Assembly (NCBI RefSeq): GCF_002116905.1
Contig: NZ_CP015118.1
Span: 2,976,001 to 3,040,000, forward strand
Length of the DNA: 64,000 nt
From: Piscinibacter gummiphilus
GTDB lineage: Bacteria > Pseudomonadota > Gammaproteobacteria > Burkholderiales > Burkholderiaceae_C
Direction: 5' to 3'
The notes under the pieces are model-generated. The model did not search any database. It was given only the letters and a program-made list of their open reading frames with translations, and had not been told where the DNA came from. This document shows positions 1 through 8,055 of this stretch, one piece after another (position 1 is the first letter of the stretch; the number at the start of each line of letters is the position of its first letter). The position numbers were made by a program, and so were the translations under genes.

Positions 1-1
1 G

Positions 2-73
2 TTGCGCTGGGTCGACCGCATGGCGCGCCGTCCGGGCGGCGCGGGCGCAACATCTGGAGGCCATGCAACGTGA
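2..73 (+). CDS. C-terminal end of an upstream gene, probably SctU (partial)
   Basis: An open frame enters from the left edge and stops at the TGA that overlaps the GTG start of sctV (GTGA overlap). Only 23 residues are visible: LRWVDRM followed by a Gly/Ala-rich tail. Coding GC3 and the 4-base overlap fit translational coupling. In Hrp2-type type III secretion clusters the gene directly before sctV is sctU (the autocleaving export-gate switch protein), and a hydrophobic L-x-W-V-x-R-M ending is compatible with an SctU C-terminus. The identity is inferred from gene order; the fragment itself is too short for recognition. Confidence 0.4.
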   Translation: MRWVDRMARRPGGAGATSGGHAT

Positions 74-2136
74 GTCAGACCATCACCCGCCCGGTGGGCA
101 AGAAGGGGCACGGCGAGGAGATCGGGACGCTGCTCGCGATCGTCGCGATCCTCGCGCTGATCGTCTTCCCGCTGCCCACGCTGATGATCGACATCCTGCT
201 CGGGGTCAACATCACCGTCAGCGTGTTGCTGCTGATGGTGGCCCTCTACATCCCGAACGCGGTGGCGCTCAGTTCGTTCCCGTCGCTGCTGCTTTTCACC
301 ACGCTGTTCCGGCTCGCGCTGAACATCGCGTCGACGAAGCTGATCCTGCTGCACGCCGATGCGGGCCACCTGATCGAAGCCTTCGGCAACCTCGTCGTCG
401 GCGGCAACCTGGTCGTGGGCATCGTCGTCTTCCTGATCATCGCGATCGTGCAGTTCATCGTCATCGCGAAGGGATCGGAGCGGGTGGCCGAGGTGGGCGC
501 GCGGTTCACGCTGGACGCGATGCCGGGCAAGCAGATGGCCATCGACGCGGACCTGCGCGCGGGCCACCTGACCGGCGACGAGGCCCGCATCAAGCGCGCC
601 CACCTGGCGATGGAAAGCCAGCTGCACGGCGGCATGGACGGGGCGATGAAGTTCGTCAAGGGCGACGCCATCGCGGGGCTCGTCATCACGGCGATCAACC
701 TGCTCGCCGGCATCGTGATCGGCATCACGTACCACAAGATGCCCGCGGGGGAGGCCGCCAACCTGTTCGCCGTGCTGTCGATCGGCGACGCGATGGTGTC
801 GCAGATCCCGTCGCTGCTGATCTGCGTGGCCGCGGGCGTGATCATCACCCGCGTGGCCGACGACGCGAAGAAGCCGAAGGCGCTCGGCGCCGAGATCGCC
901 GGCCAGATGATGTCGAACCCGCAGGCGCTGTACCTCGCCGCGGCGCTGCTGTGCGGTTTCGCGGTGGTGCCCGGATTCCCGTGGTACGTGTTCCTCGCGC
1001 TGGCCGGCGTGCTGGCGATGGTGGCGCGCAAGCTGCAGGGCGGGACGCGCGCCGACCCGGACGCGAGCCCGTACAAGGGCCTGCAGCGCGAGGGCGCGAA
1101 GGGCGAGGCCGGGGGCATCGAGGAGGCGCCCGCCGCGTTCAGCTGCCCGCTGGCCGTGACGCTGTCGACGTCGCTCGCCACCTCGCTCGACGGCGCGATG
1201 CTCGGCGCCGCGTTCGAGAAGGAGCGCAATTCGCTGCAGGAGCGGCTCGGCCTGCCGTTCCCCGGCATCCGCCTGTGGCGGCAGCCGCTGCTGCCCGAGA
1301 ACGGGTACGAGGTGCTGGTGCACGACGTGCCGGCGAGCGACGGCACGCTGCAGCCCGGCAATCACCTCGTGGTGTCGCCGTCCACCGAACTGATCGCACG
1401 GTGCGAGATCGCCGGGCCGGCCGGTGGCGAGACCGAGAGTTTCTGGCTCGCCGACGCGGAGGCCGCGCCGCTCGCGAAGGCGAACGAGGGCGTCGTGCTG
1501 ACCCACGAGCAGGCCATCGCCCGGCACGCGGTGCAGGTGCTGCACGACCAGGCCCACCTGTTCCTGGGCATCCAGGAGGTGCAGTGGGTGCTGGAACGCG
1601 TGGGCGTCGAGTACCCGGGCCTGGTGGCGGAGGCCCAGAAGGTGCTTCCGCTGCAGCGCATCTCGGAGGTGCTGCGCCGCCTGCTCGAGGAACAGCTCCC
1701 GATCCGCAACATGCGGGCCATCTGCGAGAGCCTGATCGTGTGGGGGCCGAAGGAGAAGGACATCCTGATGCTCACCGAGTACGTGCGTGGCGACCTCGGC
1801 CGTTACCTGACCCACCGGGCGACCGGGGGCACCGGGTCGCTGTCGGCCGTGCTGCTCGATCCGATGGTGGAGAAGATGATCCGCGAGGCGATCAAACCCA
1901 CGCCGGCGGGCAACTACCTCGCGCTGCCGCCGGACACCATGGCCACGATCGCCGCGAACATCGGGCGGCTGGCCGGCGGCGAGCCGCAGCCGGGCCTGGC
2001 CGTCGTGACGTCGATGGACATCCGGCGCTACGTGCGGCGCATCGTCGAGCCCGAGCTGAAGTGGCTCGCGGTCTACTCGTTCCAGGAGCTCGGGCCGCAG
2101 GTGCGGCTGGAGCCGCTCGGGCGCGTGACGCTCTGA
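70..2136 (+). CDS. sctV: Type III secretion export-gate protein SctV (HrcV/FHIPEP family)
   Basis: 688 residues, the usual length of SctV. It forms the nonameric export gate in the inner membrane of the injectisome. Residues 20-330 hold about eight membrane segments with the FHIPEP-family signature around RLALNIASTKL, the charged loop VAEVGARFTLDAMPGKQMAID, and DAMVSQIPSLL; the rest (350-688) is the cytosolic ring domain that receives substrates and chaperones. The GTG start overlaps the stop of the preceding gene and follows the Shine-Dalgarno TGGAGG at 55-60. A flagellar FlhA is excluded by the neighbours sctP, sctQ, sctR, sctS and hpaB. It begins a tight + strand run of seven type III genes. 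Confidence 0.95.
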   Translation: MSQTITRPVGKKGHGEEIGTLLAIVAILALIVFPLPTLMIDILLGVNITVSVLLLMVALYIPNAVALSSFPSLLLFTTLFRLALNIASTKLILLHADAGHLIEAFGNLVVGGNLVVGIVVFLIIAIVQFIVIAKGSERVAEVGARFTLDAMPGKQMAIDADLRAGHLTGDEARIKRAHLAMESQLHGGMDGAMKFVKGDAIAGLVITAINLLAGIVIGITYHKMPAGEAANLFAVLSIGDAMVSQIPSLLICVAAGVIITRVADDAKKPKALGAEIAGQMMSNPQALYLAAALLCGFAVVPGFPWYVFLALAGVLAMVARKLQGGTRADPDASPYKGLQREGAKGEAGGIEEAPAAFSCPLAVTLSTSLATSLDGAMLGAAFEKERNSLQERLGLPFPGIRLWRQPLLPENGYEVLVHDVPASDGTLQPGNHLVVSPSTELIARCEIAGPAGGETESFWLADAEAAPLAKANEGVVLTHEQAIARHAVQVLHDQAHLFLGIQEVQWVLERVGVEYPGLVAEAQKVLPLQRISEVLRRLLEEQLPIRNMRAICESLIVWGPKEKDILMLTEYVRGDLGRYLTHRATGGTGSLSAVLLDPMVEKMIREAIKPTPAGNYLALPPDTMATIAANIGRLAGGEPQPGLAVVTSMDIRRYVRRIVEPELKWLAVYSFQELGPQVRLEPLGRVTL

Positions 2137-2149
2137 CCAGGGGCCGGCG

Positions 2150-2737
2150 ATGACCACCCCGGTGCGCGCCCCCACGCCGAACACGACCGCCGTGCCCGGC
2201 CGGCCGCTGCCGCCCGTGGGCCAAGCCGCGCGCTTCTCCGAACTGCTGAAACAGCGCAGGCCGCCCGAACTGCCGGAGCCGCCGGTGCCGGACGACATCG
2301 CGGAACTGCCGGACGGCGTCGCGCCATCGCAGGCCGCGACGGCCGACACGGCCTGCGACGACGAGCCGGCGCTGCCGCCCGAGGCGGAGGTCCCGCCGGT
2401 CGAGGTGGCCGTCGCGACGGTGGCGGCGGTGCCGTGGACGGACGACCGGTGCGGCGCGGCGATGCGCGAGGTGGCGCTGACCATCGCCGGCTTCTGCAAC
2501 GACCGCGCGGTGAACGACGGCGCGCTCTGGCAGGTGCAGATGGCGCTGCGCGCCGACGTGGTGCCCGACACCACGCTGCACCTCTCGCTTTCGCCGCACT
2601 GGCTGACGCTTCGCTTCCACGCCGGCGAGCCCGCGGCCCTCGACCTATTGTCGAGGGGAGCAGAGGCCCTGCGGCAGGTCCTCGACACCACGCTGGCGCG
2701 CAAGCGCGACATCGCCATCACCTTCGAATCCCCATGA
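2150..2737 (+). CDS. sctP: Type III secretion needle-length/substrate-switch protein, HpaP/SctP family
   Basis: 195 residues lying between sctV and sctQ, where HpaP (HpaC) sits in Hrp2 clusters. Residues 1-95 are Pro/Ala-rich and probably disordered. Residues about 100-195 form a compact domain with alternating hydrophobic residues (WQVQMAL, TLHLSLSPHWLTLRF) like the C-terminal T3S4 domain of YscP/HrpP/FliK, which acts on SctU to switch export from needle to translocon or effector substrates. AGGGG precedes the ATG by about 6 bases. Its TGA overlaps the ATG of sctQ (ATGA), so the two are likely coupled. Primary sequence in this family is poorly conserved, so the call rests on position plus the C-terminal domain. 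Confidence 0.75.
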   Translation: MTTPVRAPTPNTTAVPGRPLPPVGQAARFSELLKQRRPPELPEPPVPDDIAELPDGVAPSQAATADTACDDEPALPPEAEVPPVEVAVATVAAVPWTDDRCGAAMREVALTIAGFCNDRAVNDGALWQVQMALRADVVPDTTLHLSLSPHWLTLRFHAGEPAALDLLSRGAEALRQVLDTTLARKRDIAITFESP

Positions 2738-3801
2738 CCTCCTCCGGCGCACTTCCGTACCAGCCCGTCGCCGCGCGCCTGCCGCGGCTCGACCGCACGG
2801 CCGCGGCCGCGGCGCGGCTGCTCCACGACCGACGGCTCCGGCCGAACTGGTGGGGCGTGGTCGACGGGCTGGAGTTCGTGCCGCTCGCCGCGCTCCCCGC
2901 CGACCCCGTGTTCCGTCTGTCCCTCGACACCGCGCACGGGCCGGTCGAGGCGTTCTTCTGCGCCCCGGCCTTCCCGTCGCTCGCGGTGGCCGCGGCCCAG
3001 TCGGCCGGCGTGCCGGCCGCGCTGCAGTCGCTGGCCGCGGAGGCCGTGATGCAGCCGTTGCTGGACGCGTTCGCGGCGCTCGGCCTGCACGACGTGTCGG
3101 TGGCCGGCCTCGTGCCGATGGCAGATCGCCATGGCGAGGTGCCGGCGGCGGGCTGGGCGCGCGCGACGCTGCACGGCGAACCCGTTGCGAGCTTCGCCTG
3201 CACCCGGCTGCCCGACGCCTTGGCGCGGGGGCTGCGCGAACGGCTCGCCCCGCCGCGGTTCGTGTCGCGGCTCGCGCGTTCGCTCGCGATGCCGGGCCGG
3301 GTGCTGCTGTCGGCGCGACCGGTGCGCCGCGCGGTGCTGGATTCCCTCGGCCGTGGCGACGTGCTGCTGCTCGCCTCCGGCGGGCCGGACACCCGCGTGG
3401 CCTGCAACGTCAGTTTCGGGGCCCGTGGCGGCCGGCGCTGGTGCGCCGACGTCGCGGTCGACGACACCTTCCTCACCATCCAAGGAGCGGGACGCATGAT
3501 CGAAGAACACGGAAACGACCACGAGGAGGCCCTCGCCGACGAGGCGCCGGCGTCACCGCCCGCCGACCTCGAGGTGCCGGTGCGCTTCGAGGTGGACACG
3601 GTCGCGGTGCCGCTCTCGCAGATCGAATCCATGGCCGACGGCTACGTGATCGAGCTGGCCGTGCCGCTCGCGAGCGCGCCGCTGCGCCTCGTGGCCTGCG
3701 GCCGCGTGATCGCCACGGCCGAACTCGTCGCGGTGGGCGACCACCTCGGCGCCCGCATCACCCACCTGGCCCGGCGCGATGCAGAACGAACCGGCCATTG
3801 A
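2734..3801 (+). CDS. sctQ: Type III secretion cytoplasmic ring (C-ring) protein SctQ
   Basis: 355 residues. SctQ builds the cytosolic sorting platform under the injectisome and binds SctL/SctK. The N-terminal two thirds are weakly conserved; residues about 280-350 (VPVRFEVDTVAVPLSQI to a strongly hydrophobic strand LRLVACG) are a SpoA/surface-presentation-of-antigens domain as in FliN/YscQ. The ATG overlaps the stop of the preceding gene. The gene also contains an in-frame internal ATG at 3496 with a strong ribosome-binding site, expected to give a separate 101-residue SctQ-C (see the separate entry). It overlaps sctR by 23 bases. Confidence 0.9.
   Translation: MTSSGALPYQPVAARLPRLDRTAAAAARLLHDRRLRPNWWGVVDGLEFVPLAALPADPVFRLSLDTAHGPVEAFFCAPAFPSLAVAAAQSAGVPAALQSLAAEAVMQPLLDAFAALGLHDVSVAGLVPMADRHGEVPAAGWARATLHGEPVASFACTRLPDALARGLRERLAPPRFVSRLARSLAMPGRVLLSARPVRRAVLDSLGRGDVLLLASGGPDTRVACNVSFGARGGRRWCADVAVDDTFLTIQGAGRMIEEHGNDHEEALADEAPASPPADLEVPVRFEVDTVAVPLSQIESMADGYVIELAVPLASAPLRLVACGRVIATAELVAVGDHLGARITHLARRDAERTGH
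3482..3498 (+). promoter_or_regulatory. Internal ribosome-binding site and start for SctQ-C
   Basis: AAGGAG at 3482-3487 stands 8 bases before an ATG at 3496 that is in the sctQ frame (codon 255). Translation from it would yield a 101-residue protein consisting of a short acidic linker (MIEEHGNDHEEAL) and the C-terminal SpoA domain. In Yersinia YscQ, Salmonella SpaO and Shigella Spa33 such an internal product is made and is needed for C-ring assembly. The site is the best Shine-Dalgarno in the operon, better than that of full-length sctQ. Confidence 0.7.
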
Positions 3802-4438
3802 GGTCGTCCCGCTGCTGGCGGTCATCTTCGCGATCGGCTTCCTGCCGTTCGCGGCGATGATGGTCACTTCGTACACGAAGATCGTCGTCGTGCTCGGCCT
3901 GGTGCGCAACGCGCTCGGGGTGCAGCAGGTGCCGCCGAACATGGTGCTCAACGGCATCGCGATCATCATGTCGGTCTACATCGTGGCGCCGATGTTCATG
4001 GACGCCTTCGACGCGCTCCAGCGGCAGCAGCACGGGCAGGGCGGCGGCACGCGCCAGGTGGCGCAGGTGATGGAGGCCGCGCGCGAGCCGGTGCGCAAGT
4101 TCCTCGCCAAACACGCCCACGCGCGCGAGAAGGCGTTTTTCCTGAAGTCGGTGTCGGCGGTCTGGACACCCGAGCGGGCCAAGCAGGTGAAGGAGGACGA
4201 CCTCATCATCCTCGCGCCGGCCTTCACGCTGTCCGAGCTGACGGAGGCGTTCAAGATCGGGTTCCTGATCTACCTCGCCTTCGTCGTCGTGGACCTGGTG
4301 GTGGCCAACGTGCTGCTGTCGCTCGGCCTGTCGCAGGTCACCCCCACGCAGGTCGCGATTCCGTTCAAGCTGCTGCTGTTCGTCGTGATGGACGGCTGGT
4401 CGGTGCTGCTGCACGGTCTCGTGCTGACCTACCGCTAG
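3779..4438 (+). CDS. sctR: Type III secretion export apparatus protein SctR (HrcR/FliP family)
   Basis: 219 residues, family length. SctR forms, with SctS and SctT, the entry pore of the export apparatus. FliP-family features are visible: an N-terminal hydrophobic segment (LLAVIFAIGFLPFAAMMV), then SYTKIVVVLGLVRNALG, PPNMVLNGIAIIMS, and the C-terminal PAFTLSELTEAFKIGF followed by IPFKLLLFVVMDGW. The start ATG lies inside the last 23 bases of sctQ. Confidence 0.95.
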   Translation: MQNEPAIEVVPLLAVIFAIGFLPFAAMMVTSYTKIVVVLGLVRNALGVQQVPPNMVLNGIAIIMSVYIVAPMFMDAFDALQRQQHGQGGGTRQVAQVMEAAREPVRKFLAKHAHAREKAFFLKSVSAVWTPERAKQVKEDDLIILAPAFTLSELTEAFKIGFLIYLAFVVVDLVVANVLLSLGLSQVTPTQVAIPFKLLLFVVMDGWSVLLHGLVLTYR

Positions 4439-4447
4439 GAGCACGCC

Positions 4448-4708
4448 ATGGGAACCGAAGACATCTCGCGTGTCACCTCCCAGGCGCTGCTGCTGTGCCT
4501 CGTCGTGTCGCTGCCCACCGTGCTGGTCGCGGCGACGGTCGGGCTCCTGATCGCGTTCGTGCAGGCGGTGACCTCGCTGCAGGAACAGGCGATCGGGCAG
4601 GGCGCCAAGATGATCGCGGTGCTGATCACGCTGCTGCTCGCCGCGCCGTGGGGCGCCCGCATGATCCTCGAGTTCGCGAACTCGATGATGCGGCTGGCGA
4701 TGGCCTGA
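4448..4708 (+). CDS. sctS: Type III secretion export apparatus protein SctS (HrcS/FliQ family)
   Basis: 86 residues with two membrane helices (about 12-38 and 52-72) separated by TSLQEQAIGQGAK, the typical FliQ/SctS pattern. It completes the helical export pore together with SctR. It begins 9 bases after sctR with AGGAGC before the ATG. The order sctQ-sctR-sctS followed by a non-SctT gene is typical of Hrp2-type clusters, where sctT lies elsewhere. Confidence 0.95.
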   Translation: MGTEDISRVTSQALLLCLVVSLPTVLVAATVGLLIAFVQAVTSLQEQAIGQGAKMIAVLITLLLAAPWGARMILEFANSMMRLAMA

Positions 4709-4723
4709 ACGACGGAGGGCGAG

Positions 4724-5623
4724 ATGAACACGAACGGCATGAACGCCATCCGCGCGACCGTCGCGGCGCACGCGGGCCAGCAGGCCACGGGCCACGGCAA
4801 CGCGGCGCCGGGCCACCGGCCCGGCGACCAGGTCGCGCACTACAAGGGCGCGACCCTGCGCACGTCCTTCGCGATGGTGCGGCCCGGCGGCATGGCCAAG
4901 GCGATGCTCGCGAAACTCAAGCCCCGGCCGCAGCCGCCCGGCGGCAACGGCGTCGCGCGCACGCAGGCCGAGGCGGTCGAGTCGGCGCTGGAGCAGGAAT
5001 CGCGCGGCGGGCCGGGGCGGGAGGGCGGTGTCGAGGAGGGGCAGGGCCACCGCGTGCATCGCCGCGACGGTGATGCCGACCGGCGTGACCGGTCCTCCGG
5101 AGACGACGAGGACGCGCCGCAGGACGACGACGAACCGGCCGCCGGGGCGGTGCGCCGGGCCCGGCCCCGTGCACGCGCGGCGATGAAACCGCTCGGTGCG
5201 ATCCGGAGCGGTGCCGGCCAGCTTCGGGCCGACTGGGCCGTGGCGGCGATGGCGTCCGGTGGTGAGCCGGCATTGCACCAGGCGCTCGCGACCCGGCTGT
5301 TCCAGGCGGCCCGCGGCCCCGGCACCGCGGGCTGGCGCCGGCCCTGGCTCGGCAACATCGGGGCGTGCCATGCCGCCGCCGGACCCGGGCCCTTCGGTGG
5401 CCCGGCCCGGGGCCTGGGCGCGGTGCGCGACGTGCTGGCGCCGATGTCGGCGGGGGCGTCGGCCCTGCGCCTGCTGCCCAACCCGATGCGCGCCACCTTC
5501 TTCTGCCTGCTGCCCCTCGTGCTGCTCGACCTGCAGCGCCCCCGCACCGCACGCCAGCGGCAGGAGCAGCTCGTGCGCATCGCCGCGCTCGCCCGCCTGA
5601 CACCGATGCCGCGGCCCTTCTGA
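4724..5623 (+). CDS. hpaA: Probable HpaA-type type III secretion control protein
   Basis: 299 residues directly after sctS, exactly where hpaA is found in Xanthomonas and Ralstonia hrp clusters. HpaA is a secreted control protein that binds the HpaB chaperone and frees it for effector export. The sequence shows a polar N-terminus without acidic residues for its first 30 positions (typical of a secretion signal), a long Gly/Pro/Arg/Asp low-complexity middle (about 70-160) and a conserved-looking hydrophobic C-terminus around FCLLPLVLLDLQRPRT. GGAGG stands 6 bases before the ATG. The adjacent CesT/HpaB-like gene supports the call. I could not confirm sequence similarity to HpaA, so position carries most of the weight; it is not SctT because it lacks membrane helices. 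Confidence 0.6.
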   Translation: MNTNGMNAIRATVAAHAGQQATGHGNAAPGHRPGDQVAHYKGATLRTSFAMVRPGGMAKAMLAKLKPRPQPPGGNGVARTQAEAVESALEQESRGGPGREGGVEEGQGHRVHRRDGDADRRDRSSGDDEDAPQDDDEPAAGAVRRARPRARAAMKPLGAIRSGAGQLRADWAVAAMASGGEPALHQALATRLFQAARGPGTAGWRRPWLGNIGACHAAAGPGPFGGPARGLGAVRDVLAPMSAGASALRLLPNPMRATFFCLLPLVLLDLQRPRTARQRQEQLVRIAALARLTPMPRPF

Positions 5624-5638
5624 CCGGGAACCCGTCCG

Positions 5639-6094
5639 ATGACCTACGAACGCTACGAGGCACTCGTCACCGAGTTGTGCACCACGACCGAACTCGGCGA
5701 TCCGAAGGTGGTGCTCGAGACCAAGACCCTGGAGGTCGAGGGATTCACTGTGCTGCTGGACCACTTCGAGGACGACCCGGCGGCGCTGTACATGCAGTTC
5801 GACTACGGCATCGTCACGGCGGGGCGCACGCTGCGCATCTTCCGCATGATGCTCGAGTCGAACCTGCTCGTGTACGCGCAGGACCAGGCGCAGCTCGGCG
5901 TGAACCCCGACACCGGCGGCGTGCTGCTGATCCTGCGGGTGCCGATGGGCGACGACATCGACGGCGCGTGGTTCGCCGACACGCTGGTGCACTACGCCGA
6001 ACACGGCCGCTACTGGCGCGACCACATGAGCACGTCGGTCGACGACATGTTCGAAGGCATCGCGGCCGGTGACTATGCGTGGCTTCGCGCCTGA
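5639..6094 (+). CDS. hpaB: CesT-family type III secretion chaperone, probably HpaB
   Basis: 151 residues, acidic, with the alpha/beta pattern of Tir-chaperone (CesT) proteins: an N-terminal helix, strands VVLETKTLEVEGFTVLL and LYMQFDYGIV, and a conserved middle RIFRMMLESNLLVYAQDQAQLG, then VLLILRVPM. HpaB is the general effector exit-control chaperone of Hrp2 systems. It follows the hpaA-like gene by 15 bases, consistent with a partner pair. A general chaperone here implies that substrates are encoded nearby; candidates lie at 12-18 kb. Confidence 0.75.
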   Translation: MTYERYEALVTELCTTTELGDPKVVLETKTLEVEGFTVLLDHFEDDPAALYMQFDYGIVTAGRTLRIFRMMLESNLLVYAQDQAQLGVNPDTGGVLLILRVPMGDDIDGAWFADTLVHYAEHGRYWRDHMSTSVDDMFEGIAAGDYAWLRA

Positions 6095-6174
6095 AAGTTT
6101 GCTAGGCTCCCTCCGGCATCCCACGTTCCCCGCGCCTGCCCGCGCTCCGTCCACGGTCGAGACTGTCTGCCCGC

Positions 6175-8007
6175 GTGCCACCCGTCCTCTATCCCCATGC
6201 CGCGACCGAGGATCGCCCGTCGCTCTGGCCCCACCGGCCGGCGGCCGACGGCCTGCCCGACCACCTCGTCGTGCTGCTCTCGCGGGCCGAGGCCACGTCC
6301 GATCCCGAGGCCGCGGGGCGCCTTCTCGACGAAGCCTTGTCGTCGGCCCGCCAGCTGCCCGACGACAGCGTGCTGCCCCGCTGCCTGCACCGCGCCGCCG
6401 CCATCCTGCTCAAGGGCCACGACGCCCGCGGGGCCTACGCGATGTGCCTGGAGGCGCAGCCCATGCTGGAGCGGCTGGACGACCGATGGGGCGCCACCCA
6501 GGTCCTGAAGCTCCGCGGGCGCTGCTGCCTCGTCGCCGGTGAACACGAGCTGGCCGAGACGCTGCTGTCCGAGGCCACGGACCGCTTCGAGCGCATGGGC
6601 CTGGCGGTCGAGGCGGCCCGGTGCGAGTCGCTCCTGTCCTCGGCGTTCCGCAGCGAAGGCAACCTGCTCGCGGCGGTCCACTTCGCCGGCCACGCGCGCG
6701 CACGGCTCGACCCCACGCCCACGCACCTGTTGCACCGCCTGGGCGCCGGCGAGGCGTACTCCCGCCTGCTGCTCGCGCGGCGCCTGAAGTCGCTGGGCGA
6801 AGGGGCGGCGGCTGACACGCACCTCGACGAGGCGGCGGCCGTGCTGCCACCGCTCGACGAGGTGGACGACACCTCCGGCGGGCAGGCGGCGCTGGTCTTC
6901 GACATCGCGGCGCTCGTCGCCGTCGAGCGGGGGCGCGAGGCCGACCGTCGCGCCGCGCTCGCCCGGCTGCTGCGGGTCGCGCGCCTCCTCGGCGAGGCCG
7001 ACTGGCTCGGCCTCGCGTGGCTGCGCCTGGCGGAGCTGCGGCGCACGCAGCCCGGGCGGCTCGCCGCCACCACTGCCGACGCGCGCCGCGCGGTGCGGCA
7101 CCTGGAGGCCACACCGCGTTCACCCCGCCTGCCGACGGCGCAGCGGCTGCTGGCCGACGCCCTCGAACGGCAGGCCGACAGCCGGGGCGCCTACGAGGCC
7201 TTCGTGTCGGCGCTCCGGCACGAGGCCGACCAGGAGCGCGCGACACTCGCCGAGCGCCTGGAGATGCTCGCGCTGCACGGCCGCGCCGAGCAGGACCTGC
7301 GCGAGACCGAACAGACCCTCGCGTACGCGCAGCGGTTCTCGAACGTGGGGTACCTCGTCGCGAGTGTCAACCACGAGCTGAACCAGCCGCTCGCGTCCAT
7401 CCGTCTGCTCGCCGAGACCACGATCGAGCTGGCCGCCCACGGCCATGCGGACGAGGTGCAGCAGAGCCTGCGGTCCATGCGCGAGCTGGGCCGGCGCCTC
7501 GACGTGGTCGCCTCGAAGCTCGCCGCGTTCCCGGTGCGCGAGAACGCGCCGCTGCGGGCCGTGCCGCTGCGCCGGGTCGTCCACGAGGCACTGGAACTCC
7601 TGCAGGCGCGCCTCGCCCAGACGCCGTGCGAGGTGCGGTCCCTGCGCGACGACCTGTACGTCCAGGCCGACGAGGCGCAGGTGGTCCACGTCGTGGCCAA
7701 CCTCGTCAACAACGCGCTCGACGCGATGGCCGGGCAGGACACGCGCCGCATCGACTTCTCGGGCACGGCCGGCGCCCGCCAGGTGACCCTCACGCTGCGC
7801 GACAACGGGCCCGGCATTCCCGAGGGCGTGCGCGACCGGCTCTTCCATCCCTTCTTCTCGACGAAAGCGGCGGGGCAGGGCCTCGGCCTGGGCCTCGCGC
7901 TCTCGCGGGACGCCCTGCGCGCGATGGGCGGGGACCTCACCGCACGCCACTCGGCCGGGTCCGGCGCGGCATTCGAGGTCACGCTGCCCCGGGCCTCGCC
8001 GCCCTGA
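6175..8007 (+). CDS. Soluble TPR-containing sensor histidine kinase
   Basis: 610 residues, no membrane segment. Residues about 30-350 are a solenoid of helical repeats (TPR-like) resembling the sensory part of LuxR/MalT-type proteins; about 350-390 is a coiled linker; then a histidine kinase core with H-box ASVNHELNQPLASIR (His400), N-box NLVNNALDAM, G1 box DNGPGIPEG and G2 box GLGLGLALS, closest in style to DctB/HPK4 kinases. The GTG at 6175 is used because coding composition extends to it; no clear ribosome-binding site is visible, so the start is uncertain. It is followed 48 bases later by an NtrC-type regulator, its likely partner. Its location between the type III genes and the candidate HrpG gene suggests it controls secretion, which is inference. 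Confidence 0.85.
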   Translation: MPPVLYPHAATEDRPSLWPHRPAADGLPDHLVVLLSRAEATSDPEAAGRLLDEALSSARQLPDDSVLPRCLHRAAAILLKGHDARGAYAMCLEAQPMLERLDDRWGATQVLKLRGRCCLVAGEHELAETLLSEATDRFERMGLAVEAARCESLLSSAFRSEGNLLAAVHFAGHARARLDPTPTHLLHRLGAGEAYSRLLLARRLKSLGEGAAADTHLDEAAAVLPPLDEVDDTSGGQAALVFDIAALVAVERGREADRRAALARLLRVARLLGEADWLGLAWLRLAELRRTQPGRLAATTADARRAVRHLEATPRSPRLPTAQRLLADALERQADSRGAYEAFVSALRHEADQERATLAERLEMLALHGRAEQDLRETEQTLAYAQRFSNVGYLVASVNHELNQPLASIRLLAETTIELAAHGHADEVQQSLRSMRELGRRLDVVASKLAAFPVRENAPLRAVPLRRVVHEALELLQARLAQTPCEVRSLRDDLYVQADEAQVVHVVANLVNNALDAMAGQDTRRIDFSGTAGARQVTLTLRDNGPGIPEGVRDRLFHPFFSTKAAGQGLGLGLALSRDALRAMGGDLTARHSAGSGAAFEVTLPRASPP

Positions 8008-8055
8008 CGCTCGCCCCCATCGCCTTCCCGAGACAGTCCCTCCGCCCCGCACACC

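Noticed and set aside
3758..6181. Very long open frames antisense to the type III genes and elsewhere
   Set aside because: They are Arg/His/Ala-rich mirror images produced by high GC content; the + strand genes match known families and fill the same bases.
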